Shown: piece by piece, positions 1 through 8,373 of the stretch | Layout of the letters: the number at the start of each line of letters is the position of its first letter | Numbering within the stretch: position 1 is the stretch's first letter | Origin: an uncultured Lentisphaeria bacterium | GTDB taxonomy: Bacteria; Verrucomicrobiota; Lentisphaeria; Victivallales; Victivallaceae | Direction: 5' to 3' | Assembly (NCBI GenBank): GCA_903863035.1 | Contig: CAIPAT010000165.1 | Coordinates: 1-35,737 of the forward strand | DNA length: 35,737 nucleotides | Made by a program: the position numbers and the translations under genes | The notes under the pieces: generated by a model | Databases searched by the model: none | Told to the model about the DNA's origin: nothing | What the model saw: the letters and a program-made list of their open reading frames with translations, nothing else

Positions 1-31
1 GTATCGGAGTGGAGTTAGCAGGCAGAGTTTT

Positions 32-91
32 AAGTAGGCCAGTTTCGCCGAAACTGGCTCATGAGGCGGTTTTGGCAAAACCGCCCTACTT
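32..91. repeat. Composite double-hairpin palindromic repeat
   Basis: Two perfect hairpins stand side by side: CCAGTTTC-gcc-GAAACTGG (39-57) and GGCGGTTTT-ggc-AAAACCGCC (66-86). The whole unit is bounded by inverted AAGTAGG (32-38) and CCTACTT (85-91), so it can fold into a cruciform or three-way structure. A half copy with the same AAGTAGG flank and the same GTTTCGCCGAAAC core recurs at 10079-10110, so this is a dispersed family resembling REP/BIME elements. No coding role is inferred. Confidence 0.75.
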
Positions 92-213
92 TGATGACTC
101 CTCCTGCATAAGGACTGTCTCCCGCGAATGCGGGAAGGGTGTCGGATGTCCAAAATGGGGGAAATCAAAATTAAAAATGAAAAGCATTGTGCTCAGCGGT
201 ATAAAATCCGGGG

Positions 214-241
214 TTGACTTGCATTGGTCAAGTATTATCTT
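214..241 (+). promoter_or_regulatory. Putative sigma70 promoter of the first glycosidase
   Basis: TTGACT (214-219) and TATCTT (236-241) are separated by 16 bases, 38 bases before the chosen ATG. The same geometry (TTGAAT-16-TATTTT) recurs at 1549-1576 inside a duplicated leader, which supports this being functional rather than chance. Confidence 0.5.
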
Positions 242-278
242 AATCGCTTTACAAATCAATATACAGGAAGATTTTGAT

Positions 279-1508
279 ATGTCGGCAAAAACTGCGAGTG
301 AGTGTAGTCACGGTGTTGAAGCTGAAGCATGGCTTGCGAAGATTGCGAAAACGGTCACGCCGGCACAGGCGGAACTGCTGAAACGTGCTCAAGCCACCAT
401 GCTGGGCAATATTGTGCAATGCGACGCGTGGAAACCGTATCGCGGAATCATGCCGTCGCTTGGCACTTATCGCGGCGTGTGGAACTGGGACAGCGCTTTT
501 CATGCTGTCGGACTTTCGCATTGGGATCCCGCTTTTGCCCGCGAACAGTTCGAAATACTCTTTGACAAGCAGCAGCCCAATGGCATGCTGCCGGATGTGA
601 TCTGGGAAAACGGTTCCATGGTGATCGACTTTTCCAAACCGCCGGTGATGGCGTGGGCAGCAGCCGTGGTTGAGCATCGTTCTCCGGATACCGGCAGTCT
701 CGGAAAGCTGTATGTGAAACTAGCCCGCCTGGGCGAGTTCTGGGAAAATGAACGCGGCGGCAAAACTGACGGCCTCTTTTTCTATGCCGGAACCCATGCC
801 GGTTACGAATCGGGATGGGACAACGCCATCCGCTGGGACGGCGGCTATCAGCAATCAACCAGCGACGACAAGCGGCTCCTGGCCATAGACCTCAACTGCT
901 ACATGGTATCCCACTACCGCGCCATGGCTTATCTCGCGGAACAGCTTAAGCTGTCCGACGATCAGGCAAAATGGCTGGGAGAAGCCGATGCTTTATCCCG
1001 GCGCATCAATGAAAGGCTTTGGGATGAACAACTGGAGTCCTATGTTGACCGCGACCGGCTCACCGGCAAATCCAGTCCAGTCCTTTCTCCGGCCTGTTTT
1101 ATGCCGCTCTTCACTCATATAGCGTCCCCGGAACGCGCCGCAAAAATGGCGGAACTGGCCGCCGATCCGCGGAAATTCTATCCCGGCATGCCCACCGCCG
1201 CCTATGATACGCCCGGATTTGATCCCGTGGCAATGTGGCGGGGGCCGGCCTGGCTCAATACGTCGTTTTTTGCGCTGAAGGGATTGAAGGATTACGGTTA
1301 CGCAGATCTGGCGGACGAAATGCGGCAGACATTGCTCGGCCGGGTTGCCAGTGACACTTCGTCAATCCGGGAATACTATCATCCTGTGACCGGAGAAGGC
1401 CTGGCCGCCTGCGGGTTTGCCTGGTCCGCCGTATTCACCATCTCATTCATCCTCGACTGGAACAACAACAACCTGACCTGGTTGTTCCCCGAGCTGCCGT
1501 CCGTTTGA
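279..1508 (+). CDS. MGH1-like (GH63-type) glycoside hydrolase
   Basis: This 409-residue cytoplasmic protein (no signal peptide) looks like a six-hairpin (alpha/alpha)6 glycosidase of the mannosylglycerate-hydrolase / GH63 type. Diagnostic segments are the substrate-entrance motif VWNWDSAFH near residue 70, ESGWDN with the likely general acid D181, MWRGPAWLN near 315 and REYYHPVTGE with the likely base E365. These positions suit the short bacterial MGH enzymes. The start at 279 is preferred because it follows an AGGAAG ribosome-binding site by 8 bases and a -35/-10 pair; the frame is open further upstream to position 9, but that stretch contains a hairpin repeat and reads poorly. The substrate (glucosyl- or mannosylglycerate, or another alpha-glycoside) cannot be fixed from sequence. 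A paralogue lies at 33910. Confidence 0.82.
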   Translation: MSAKTASECSHGVEAEAWLAKIAKTVTPAQAELLKRAQATMLGNIVQCDAWKPYRGIMPSLGTYRGVWNWDSAFHAVGLSHWDPAFAREQFEILFDKQQPNGMLPDVIWENGSMVIDFSKPPVMAWAAAVVEHRSPDTGSLGKLYVKLARLGEFWENERGGKTDGLFFYAGTHAGYESGWDNAIRWDGGYQQSTSDDKRLLAIDLNCYMVSHYRAMAYLAEQLKLSDDQAKWLGEADALSRRINERLWDEQLESYVDRDRLTGKSSPVLSPACFMPLFTHIASPERAAKMAELAADPRKFYPGMPTAAYDTPGFDPVAMWRGPAWLNTSFFALKGLKDYGYADLADEMRQTLLGRVASDTSSIREYYHPVTGEGLAACGFAWSAVFTISFILDWNNNNLTWLFPELPSV

Positions 1509-1548
1509 AGTTCTTTGCCGGATATGGTTTGTCCTGTGCAATTCCGGG

Positions 1549-1613
1549 TTGAATTGCGTGGAATAAGTATTATTTTAATTGTTTTACAATTCAATATACA
1601 GGAAGATTTTGAT
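1549..1613 (+). promoter_or_regulatory. Duplicated promoter/leader cassette before the glycosyltransferase
   Basis: These 65 bases align without gaps to 214-278 upstream of the first gene, about 55 of 65 identical, and the similarity runs into the first codons (both proteins begin MSAK). It contains TTGAAT-16-TATTTT and the identical ribosome-binding stretch ACAGGAAGATTTTGAT. It lies after the stop of the first gene, so the glycosyltransferase probably has its own promoter as well as read-through. Confidence 0.6.
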
Positions 1614-2339
1614 ATGTCAGCCAAAGCTGCAGTACTTGTTCCTTGTTTCAACGAAGAGGTAAACATCCCCAGTGTTGTCGCGACGTTGAAGAAACATGTG
1701 CCCGAAATGGATATCATCATTATCAACGATTGCTCCACCGACCATACCGCCGCCGTCGCCGCCGCCGCCGGAGTTAAAACCGTATTGGACCTGCCGTGCA
1801 ATCTGGGGATCGGCGGGGCAGTCCAGACCGGATTGAAATACGCCCACCGCAACGGCTATGAGCTGGCGATAAAATTTGACGGTGACGGCCAGCACAAAGC
1901 GGAAAATATATGTAAACTGCTCGCGCCGATAGAAGCAAACGAAGCGGATGTCGTGATCGGTTCCCGTTTCTGCGCCAAACATGACGGCTTCAAATCAACG
2001 TTTTTCCGCCGTATGGGCATCAGATTGTTCTTCCTGGTGAATTCGGCGCTGATCCGGCAGATGATTACCGACAACACTTCAGGGTTCAGGGCCTATAACC
2101 GCCGGGCGCTCTCTTTCCTGGCCAAGCGCTATCCGTCATTCGACTATCCGGAACCCGAAGAAGTTATTCTGCTCGGGAAAAATCAGTTCCGCATCAAAGA
2201 GGTTTTTACGGAAATGAATCCACGCCTTGGCGGAGTGTCCTCCATCTCCCCCATGAAATCGGTATATTATATGATCAAGGTCATGTTCGCGATCTGCATG
2301 GTTGCGATGAGGCCGCCTGTAAAACAGGAGAAGCGCTGA
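1614..2339 (+). CDS. Family 2 glycosyltransferase (DPM1/DPG synthase-like)
   Basis: This 241-residue GT-A enzyme probably transfers a sugar from a nucleotide donor to a polyprenyl phosphate or membrane glycan. Visible family marks are the N-terminal LVPCFNEE strand, a NDCSTD donor-binding segment, DGDGQH (the metal-binding DXD-type motif, about residue 90), a GSRF segment and DNTSGFRAYNR in the acceptor region. The C-terminal 40 residues are hydrophobic and basic, suggesting peripheral membrane contact. The start at 1614 follows AGGAAG by 8 bases inside the duplicated leader; the longer upstream frame is rejected. The stop is one base before the DUF2304 gene, so the two are translationally coupled, an arrangement common for this glycosyltransferase subfamily. 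Confidence 0.88.
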   Translation: MSAKAAVLVPCFNEEVNIPSVVATLKKHVPEMDIIIINDCSTDHTAAVAAAAGVKTVLDLPCNLGIGGAVQTGLKYAHRNGYELAIKFDGDGQHKAENICKLLAPIEANEADVVIGSRFCAKHDGFKSTFFRRMGIRLFFLVNSALIRQMITDNTSGFRAYNRRALSFLAKRYPSFDYPEPEEVILLGKNQFRIKEVFTEMNPRLGGVSSISPMKSVYYMIKVMFAICMVAMRPPVKQEKR

Positions 2340-2340
2340 T

Positions 2341-2751
2341 ATGAACGGATTTTTTGGAGCCCATCAATTTGAGATAGTAGCATTCATCTGCAGTCTCTGT
2401 TTTATGTTTTTTATCATTGAGTCCATCAGAAAACAGCTGATCAAGGAAGCCTATTCGCTGATCTGGATTTTCATGGGAACGATTTTAATTGTTCTGTCAC
2501 TTGCCCCGCAGGTGCTAAAACTGGTTTCCGATTTCATCGGCATTGCTTATCCGCCGTACACGCTGTCGCTGGTGCTGATTACCGCCATTCTGCTGATTCT
2601 GGTGCAATATTCCATCGTCATCTCCAAGCAGACGGAACGCATCAAGGAACTGACCCAGGAACTCGGCCTGCTGGCGGAGAAGCTGTCCAAATTGCAGGAA
2701 CGCCTGGACAAACTGGATAAAACTGAAAGTCTTCCAAAGAATAAACATTAA
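2341..2751 (+). CDS. DUF2304-family membrane protein
   Basis: This 136-residue protein has three hydrophobic segments (about residues 10-27, 38-57 and 67-87) followed by a charged coiled-coil tail with heptad-like leucines (TQELGLLAEKLSKLQERLDK). That is the DUF2304 plan. Members usually sit directly beside a DPM1-like family 2 glycosyltransferase, as here with a one-base gap, and are thought to anchor or assist it; that role is inferred. The start overlaps the end of the preceding gene and depends on its AGGAG near 2327-2331. Confidence 0.85.
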   Translation: MNGFFGAHQFEIVAFICSLCFMFFIIESIRKQLIKEAYSLIWIFMGTILIVLSLAPQVLKLVSDFIGIAYPPYTLSLVLITAILLILVQYSIVISKQTERIKELTQELGLLAEKLSKLQERLDKLDKTESLPKNKH

Positions 2752-2847
2752 TCTTCGCGACCAGTTTCAGATTATCGACGGCCGGCTGAAAGTGATTTAA
2801 CCTGCGATACATTATTTGCAAGCAATACTGACCGGAGGGTGACATTT

Positions 2848-4407
2848 ATGCTGAAAAAAGGACGATTTAACCTGGGTTTATTCATCTTGATCGCTTTGGG
2901 CCAATTGGCTGCCGCGCAGAATCTTTCGCCAATTGCACTTACTGTCAATGAACAGCAGATCGTAAAACCATATGACCCGGGCATCCTGGGGTTCAACTTC
3001 GACTGGACCGGCCAGCAGTCGGTCGTCGATAAAGGAGAATTGCGGTCTGACCATCTCGAACTGATGCGCGGCTTCCCCATTAATCTTTCACGCATTTCAG
3101 GAACTAGCTCTCAATACTTGTCCTGGAAAAAAGCCATTGGCCCGCCGGACGGACGGACACCGCAGAAGCTGGAAAAATGGTGCGGCCCTTACGTCGTCGG
3201 CTATGGTCCTGTCGAGTGGATAAAACATGTACGGGCTATCGACCCCCGGGCAAAGTTCATCTGGTGCGTCAATCTCATGGAAGATCCTCAGGAGGCTGCC
3301 GATCTGGCCGAATTTCTGACCGGAGATCCGCGCAATCACAAGGGCGGCGGTGAAAACTGGGCGGCCAGACGGGTGGCCCTGGGAGTTGAACAACCCATCT
3401 CCGTCTATGCCTGGGAACTGGGCAATGAATCGGACGGCAGTGACGCTTACCATAATTATCCCTCCATCCAGTCATATATTGAACGCTGCCGCAAAGTGAT
3501 GGCGGCGATACGGCGCGCGGACCCCGGGGCGCGCTTCGCCGCCCAGGCCTCAACCATGAACCACCAGAAAGACTACAAGGCGAAATACGGAGGAGACTGG
3601 AAAATATGGCATCAAACCGTGCTGAAAGAACTGGGCTCTGAAATCGACTTTCTAGTCTATCATCCATACTTCGGCAACCGGCATTTTACTGGAACTCAAC
3701 CCGATAATAGTTTTTTCACCATCCGGCAGAAAATTATGGAAAGTGATATTCTGGCGATCACCGGCAGTAATCGCATCCGCTTCCTGATCACCGAATACGG
3801 TTTCTGGCCGGAAAAAGCTCCGGGGCAGACCAGATGGGAACAATCCTGGTACGCCACCCATGCCCTTATCGGCTGCCTTTCATCCGCCGACTGGATCAAC
3901 CGCATGCTTACATGCCAGTCCGTCGCCGCCGCCAATATGCATTCCTTTTCCAGCGGACCATGGGGGATTTATTACAACTCGCAGCGGGATGAGACCGGCA
4001 AGACCCGGCCGACAGCTCCTTATCTCACTGGTCAGGCCGATCTTTTCCGACTCATAAATAAATGTTTCGCGCAAGGGCAAGTGGTGGTAACCGCCAAGGC
4101 TTCCGGCGACCAGACAAACCTTGAAAAGCCGGGGGCCTCTTTTTCCGCCGGGGTCGTCACTGCGCCAGCCGGCTTGAGAGTACTCCTGGTCAACCAGGAG
4201 GCTTCATCCAGGAAACTGGAGTTTACGGCCCGGTCACGCTATACTCTTTCCTCATGGCAGTGCCTGACCGGCAATTCACTGGAAGCACGCAACGATTCCA
4301 ATCGCAGGGAAATTCAGACGGCGGCGAATCCAGGCAAGCCCGGCGAGTTTAGAAGCTTCGAGATTCCCGCCAGGTCGGTGGTCGCCCTTTGGTTGACGCG
4401 CTTATGA
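2848..4407 (+). CDS. Secreted GH51-like clan GH-A glycoside hydrolase
   Basis: The 519-residue product begins with a clear Sec signal peptide (MLKKGRFNLGLFILIALG then AAAQ), so it is exported. The body resembles the TIM-barrel of alpha-L-arabinofuranosidase-type GH51 and related clan GH-A enzymes: WELGNE places the acid/base at E194 and LITEYG places the nucleophile at E316, the expected strand 4 and strand 7 glutamates. A C-terminal beta-rich part (about 400-519) ends in a segment typical of the accessory beta-sandwich. Family assignment beyond clan level is uncertain (GH51, GH30 and GH79 share these motifs). The ATG at 2848 is preferred over GTG at 2839 because GGAGGG (2834-2839) then has 8-base spacing. 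An arabinose- or uronate-type substrate is only an inference. Confidence 0.78.
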   Translation: MLKKGRFNLGLFILIALGQLAAAQNLSPIALTVNEQQIVKPYDPGILGFNFDWTGQQSVVDKGELRSDHLELMRGFPINLSRISGTSSQYLSWKKAIGPPDGRTPQKLEKWCGPYVVGYGPVEWIKHVRAIDPRAKFIWCVNLMEDPQEAADLAEFLTGDPRNHKGGGENWAARRVALGVEQPISVYAWELGNESDGSDAYHNYPSIQSYIERCRKVMAAIRRADPGARFAAQASTMNHQKDYKAKYGGDWKIWHQTVLKELGSEIDFLVYHPYFGNRHFTGTQPDNSFFTIRQKIMESDILAITGSNRIRFLITEYGFWPEKAPGQTRWEQSWYATHALIGCLSSADWINRMLTCQSVAAANMHSFSSGPWGIYYNSQRDETGKTRPTAPYLTGQADLFRLINKCFAQGQVVVTAKASGDQTNLEKPGASFSAGVVTAPAGLRVLLVNQEASSRKLEFTARSRYTLSSWQCLTGNSLEARNDSNRREIQTAANPGKPGEFRSFEIPARSVVALWLTRL

Positions 4408-4430
4408 ACAGGATGTATATGAAAAAGAAT

Positions 4431-4600
4431 CCAAGGAGTTGTTAAGAAATAAGTGGTATTTTTATACTGAGGTATCCGGGAGAAATTCCGGCTTCGCCGG
4501 TGAGGAGCAAAGCTGTAGCGCTTTGTAACGAAGCGGCGGAGCCGGAAGTTCCCCGGAGGACCAGTAGAAAGTGCCAGTTATTTTTGAACGACTCCTAAGG
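4431..4600. repeat. 170-nt foldback element (MITE-like)
   Basis: The two halves are an imperfect inverted repeat almost end to end. The left arm starts at 4433 (AAGGAGTTGTTAAGAAATAA) and the right arm, read backwards from 4598, gives AGGAGTCGTTCAAAAATAA; both continue through TTCCGGCTTCGCCG / TTCCGGCTCCGCCG to CAAAGC around a six-base loop (4514-4519). Arms of about 80 bases with no coding capacity fit a miniature inverted-repeat transposable element or a large stable hairpin RNA. It fills the gap between two glycosidase genes. No clean target duplication is visible. Confidence 0.75.
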
Positions 4601-4661
4601 TGAAAGAATATTCTAATCATAATCAAACAGCAACCGTGTGTCTGCACGCAAGGAGTTCGTC

Positions 4662-6092
4662 ATGATTTTTAATGAAAATGCCGGTCCTTTTCCCTGGGCC
4701 TACGGGATGAAACACATCAGCAATCTCATGCCTAAAAAATCGGATGAGATCCGGTCATCCGCCATCAGCGTGGGCTTTGAAACCCTCGACCGCGAACTCT
4801 TCAATCCCGATGCCTGTTACCAGCCGCTGGCCGAGTGCGGCGTTAAATGGGCCCGCTGCCAGACCGGATGGTCACGCTGTGAAAAAGAAAAAGGCCATTA
4901 CGATTTCGCCTGGCTGGATTCAGTTGCGGACAATCTCCTTGCCCGTGGTATTGAGCCGTGGTTCAGTCTCAGCTATGGCAATATACTATATTGCACTGAC
5001 GCACCTCATGCCAGCTGCGTCGGGTCGGTACCCATGTATTATGGAGATGAGGCGCTGACTGCCTGGAAAAATTTTGTTGAAGCTGTTGTCACCCGCTACA
5101 GCAATCGGGTCCGGCACTGGGAGATATGGAACGAGCCTAACGGGGAATGGTGCTGGGGCAATGTGAAACCCAACGGAGCCGATTACGCCCGCTTCGCCCG
5201 TCTGACTGCCGAAGTGGTGCACCGTGTTGATCCGCAGGCCAGGATCATCGGCGGGGCCGTGTGCGGATTCGACTTCAATTTCATCGAAGAGGCGCTGCTT
5301 GCCGGGCTCGGAGACTGCTGTTATGCGCTCTCTTTTCATGCCTATCATCTGGTGCCGGAGTGGGGCTGCGCTTCGGCCATCGCCTTCCTTCGCCGTCTGC
5401 TCGCCCGCCATGCGCCGAACGTGAAACTCTGGCAGGGCGAAACCGGCTGCCCCTCGGTAATGACCGGACATCACGATGAATGGCTGGGCATCCGCAACAT
5501 CAACGAGGAAATCCAGGCCAAATGGGTGACCCGCCGCCTGCTCACCGATCTACGCCACGGCTTGGAGCTGTCCTCCTACTTCCACACCGCCGACCTGATG
5601 GAGAGACCCTATGTGATGGGGGACGGGAAGGAGACCAAACCTGTCATGCTGGGACTGCTCAACGGACTTTCCTATAGTCCGAAAAAGGCGTATTTCGCCT
5701 TGCGCTCTCTATGTGCCCTGTTTGATCAGGATACAATCAAAGAGGACCTTTTCATCCGTCTGGCCAATACGGTCTGCGGCGACCCCACCTGGACGAGCGA
5801 CCGGGATAAGTATTTGACGGCTGTCGCCGATTCCTACACCCGCAAAGGTTATCCGCTATACGTCTATTACCGCCCCATTGACATGCAGAACGAAAGCCCC
5901 GTCGAATCATCCCACTCGGTCCATGTGTGGAACGAAGCGGAGAAAAAGATGGATGAGCCTGTTCTCGTTGATCCGGTAAGCGGAAAAATCTACAGCACGA
6001 CAGTGATGGAGTTAAAGCGCAATCTGACTGTCATCCGAAATCTGCCGCTGATGGATTATCCCCTCATCCTCACGGATGCAAAAGCGTTGTAG
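4662..6092 (+). CDS. Clan GH-A glycoside hydrolase, GH39-like
   Basis: This 476-residue protein without signal peptide has a TIM-barrel glycosidase pattern: a strand-4 motif WEIWNEPN with acid/base E158 and a strand-7 motif LWQGETGCPS with probable nucleophile E260. The substrate-binding Asn before the acid/base is kept. Fold and motifs resemble GH39 and GH5-like retaining enzymes; the exact family is not certain. The C-terminal third (about 340-476) looks like a beta domain. The ATG at 4662 is chosen because AAGGAG (4650-4655) sits 6 bases upstream; a GTG at 4638 lacks a site. It probably cleaves, inside the cell, oligosaccharides released by the exported enzyme upstream, though the foldback element separates the two genes. 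Confidence 0.75.
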   Translation: MIFNENAGPFPWAYGMKHISNLMPKKSDEIRSSAISVGFETLDRELFNPDACYQPLAECGVKWARCQTGWSRCEKEKGHYDFAWLDSVADNLLARGIEPWFSLSYGNILYCTDAPHASCVGSVPMYYGDEALTAWKNFVEAVVTRYSNRVRHWEIWNEPNGEWCWGNVKPNGADYARFARLTAEVVHRVDPQARIIGGAVCGFDFNFIEEALLAGLGDCCYALSFHAYHLVPEWGCASAIAFLRRLLARHAPNVKLWQGETGCPSVMTGHHDEWLGIRNINEEIQAKWVTRRLLTDLRHGLELSSYFHTADLMERPYVMGDGKETKPVMLGLLNGLSYSPKKAYFALRSLCALFDQDTIKEDLFIRLANTVCGDPTWTSDRDKYLTAVADSYTRKGYPLYVYYRPIDMQNESPVESSHSVHVWNEAEKKMDEPVLVDPVSGKIYSTTVMELKRNLTVIRNLPLMDYPLILTDAKAL

Positions 6093-6103
6093 ATCAACCT
6101 GAT

Positions 6104-6133
6104 CCCCGAACCGATTCTTTAAAAAGTTCGGGG
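6104..6133. terminator. Terminator hairpin between convergent genes
   Basis: CCCCGAAC (6104-6111) pairs perfectly with GTTCGGGG (6126-6133) around a 14-base loop and is followed rightwards by CTATATTTTG. It sits 12 bases after the stop of the GH39-like gene and before the 3' end of the leftward membrane-protein gene, so it may serve both directions. Confidence 0.65.
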
Positions 6134-6152
6134 CTATATTTTGAGCAGAAGA

Positions 6153-7202
6153 CTATGCTTCCGGCGGAAGCTCAATGATTTTCGCAGCCGGCGGTTCCGG
6201 CGGCGGCACAGGAATATTGTATTCCGGACCGAATTGCGCAAGCAGTTCCACTCCGAACAGCCGGAAAAAGACGAGCACCGGCAGGATCGCTACAGTCCCT
6301 GCAAATGGGATTATCAGCAGTAAAAAACCGATGCAGCATGTTGCCAGACAGGCAATAAGTATTGCTCCCCCGGCCATCATCGAAAAAACGATATACAGCA
6401 GAACATATCTTATGAAAACGGCAATATCGAGTTTCGCCAGCGCCAGAAATTTTTTCCAGGCTTCGACTGCTTTAAGGTTGCTCCAGTACATTACCGGAAC
6501 AACAAATTGCTCGAATAAAAAATAAACAAGAGAGATAAGGAGACCGAATATCAGGGTGATCGAACCGTCAACGACCATCCAGGTGATTACTGTACTGTCC
6601 GGCTTCAATAAAGTTTTAGCCGCCAGAATGGATTTGAACCATGGCAGCATGCTGACAAAACCTAAGATCAGCAAAAGCATAAATCCCGCCATTGAGACAA
6701 TACAGAGGACCAGCCGCCACAGAAAAGCGGAGTTCCCGCAGGTCTTGAATTTTTTCCACGGACCGGCAATATCCGTGCGATCATAGATCAGGTTATCGAG
6801 CAGGATGAATCCAAACCGGGATTTCAGCCAGGCAAGAACCAGCGATAAAACGATAATTATTAAAATGGCAAAGGCAATTCCCGCGCAGATGCCCGTCAGT
6901 AAATTAACAGAGATATGGCATTGTTCGGCCGTCCTGGTAAAAATATTTCCCGAGTCTCCATTGAAGATTTCCTTCAAGGCATTGACAAAAGCGTTAATCT
7001 GTTCATTGTGTTTCGGATTCTTCGCGTTGCGGTCGCCGAAAGAATTAAAGTTGAAATTTCCGCCGCCGCCGCTGCCAAGATACGCGATCCAGGCGCAGAA
7101 TCCGAGCGTAACCCATTTCGCAAAAGTAAACGGCTTGAACAGAATAACAACCATTTTCCGCCAAGCGGCATCGGCGGCGTCCATACAACTGATTTTTTTC
7201 AT
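6153..7202 (-). CDS. Polytopic membrane protein of unknown function
   Basis: The 349-residue product has about six hydrophobic segments, roughly residues 18-43, 92-120, 152-180, 205-232, 258-282 and 285-315, separated by short basic loops. The N-terminus MKKISCMDAADAAWRKM precedes a region containing a Gly/Asn-rich loop (GSGGGGNFNFN). The tail is proline-rich (PVPPPEPPAAK). It resembles integral membrane proteins of the DUF7544/DUF4013 kind seen in archaea and PVC bacteria, but I cannot assign a family firmly. It is transcribed leftward and diverges from the TPR gene at 7416, so the 213-base gap must hold both promoters. No function is proposed. Confidence 0.75.
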   Translation of the reverse strand: MKKISCMDAADAAWRKMVVILFKPFTFAKWVTLGFCAWIAYLGSGGGGNFNFNSFGDRNAKNPKHNEQINAFVNALKEIFNGDSGNIFTRTAEQCHISVNLLTGICAGIAFAILIIIVLSLVLAWLKSRFGFILLDNLIYDRTDIAGPWKKFKTCGNSAFLWRLVLCIVSMAGFMLLLILGFVSMLPWFKSILAAKTLLKPDSTVITWMVVDGSITLIFGLLISLVYFLFEQFVVPVMYWSNLKAVEAWKKFLALAKLDIAVFIRYVLLYIVFSMMAGGAILIACLATCCIGFLLLIIPFAGTVAILPVLVFFRLFGVELLAQFGPEYNIPVPPPEPPAAKIIELPPEA

Positions 7203-7348
7203 AACAGCAACCCCGGTTTTACAGCGTGGATTTTAGAGGTAAAACATAATATCGATTTGCCGGATGTGCAAAAGAAATAGCCGGATTTTTTTGTTAAAAC
7301 CGCAAAACCATGAAAAATAAATGTTTTTATCTGCAAAAAACAATTGAT

Positions 7349-7376
7349 TTGACGCGGAACAGGTCTAGAATATATC
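7349..7376 (+). promoter_or_regulatory. Putative sigma70 promoter of the TPR gene
   Basis: TTGACG (7349-7354), 16 bases, TATATC (7371-7376) lies 40 bases before the ATG at 7416. The preceding 80 bases are A/T-rich, as expected upstream of a promoter. Confidence 0.45.
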
Positions 7377-7415
7377 CTTCACATTTAATCAAACTATTAA
7401 AGGGCTGACATAACT

Positions 7416-8213
7416 ATGACAAAAGATATTACGAAGGGCAGAAATAAAAAAGCCATAGACGCAGAGATTACCTCTACGGTTTTTGATGATTTCGAGAAAT
7501 TTGAGTTCTTTTTTGTGACCTATTGGAAACAGATTATCTATTTATGCGCAGCCATTATTCTCGGCGTCGCGGCAGTTGGCTCTTACATGGCATGGCAGAA
7601 AATCAAGGCCAACAACGCGGCCGGAGTCTTTGCCGCAGCACAAAAACCAGTTGTCGGCAAAGACGAAACTCCGGACTATAAAGCGATGGAGGAAAAGATT
7701 CTCAAGGCAATCAAGCAGTATCCGTTTGAACCGGCTACGCTGGGTGCCCGCCTTCGTCTGGCCAGAATCTACGTCCATGACAAAAATTTTGACAAAGCCT
7801 TTGAACAATATAAAATTCTTGCCGCGTCAAAACTGCCGGAGGAAATGCGCTGGAGAATCCGTCTGGACGAAGCCTATGCTTTGGAACTTTGCGGAAAGAC
7901 CGAACAGGCCGTCGCCAAATTTGTCGAAGCGTCCGCTGATCTTTTCAGCCCGGAAGATTTCCGCAGTGAAGCCAATTTCGGAGCCGGAAGACTTTATCTC
8001 CAAAACGGCGACAAGACCAATGCCGAGAAATATCTCACCAAAGCAGTAAACGCCAAGGCGACTGTCAGCGAAATGCAGCAGCAGGAATCCGGCATCAGCT
8101 TCTGGCAGACCCAGGCCAAATTCACGCTGAACCGGATGAATACGCCCGTTCAGCCTGTGGTTCCGCCCGTCAAAGCCGCCGCCCCGGCAGTTAAAACAGC
8201 TCCGAAAAAGTAG
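7416..8213 (+). CDS. Single-span membrane protein with TPR-like repeats (YfgM/BamD-like)
   Basis: This 265-residue protein has a charged N-terminal tail, one transmembrane helix (about residues 43-62, IIYLCAAIILGVAAVGSYMA) and then helical repeats of TPR type over about 85-220, with pairs such as ARLRLARIYVHDKNFDKAFEQY and ANFGAGRLYLQNGDKTNAEKYL. The tail is Pro/Ala/Lys-rich (VVPPVKAAAPAVK). The plan of N-in anchor plus TPR matches YfgM-like accessory proteins of the Sec translocon and similar scaffold proteins; the partner is unknown. The ribosome-binding site is weak (AAAGGGCTGA, 8-10 bases upstream). The next gene starts 160 bases later with its own good site. Confidence 0.75.
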   Translation: MTKDITKGRNKKAIDAEITSTVFDDFEKFEFFFVTYWKQIIYLCAAIILGVAAVGSYMAWQKIKANNAAGVFAAAQKPVVGKDETPDYKAMEEKILKAIKQYPFEPATLGARLRLARIYVHDKNFDKAFEQYKILAASKLPEEMRWRIRLDEAYALELCGKTEQAVAKFVEASADLFSPEDFRSEANFGAGRLYLQNGDKTNAEKYLTKAVNAKATVSEMQQQESGISFWQTQAKFTLNRMNTPVQPVVPPVKAAAPAVKTAPKK

Positions 8214-8373
8214 TTTTTATTAAGAGCAGGAGACAGAATAAATCCTGAATCATGAGACTGGAAACCAGAATCTGGGAAAAAGTATTCTCTGTTTCTTGCT
8301 AACTATCGGGTTAGTCCCGCGACTGCTGGATGTCTCTGTGGTTAAAAGTTTTTAAATTTCGGAGGTCTGCCTG

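Noticed and set aside
9-278. 90-codon N-terminal extension of the first glycosidase
   Set aside because: It crosses a perfect double hairpin and the promoter, has no family similarity, and the ATG at 279 has the better ribosome-binding site.
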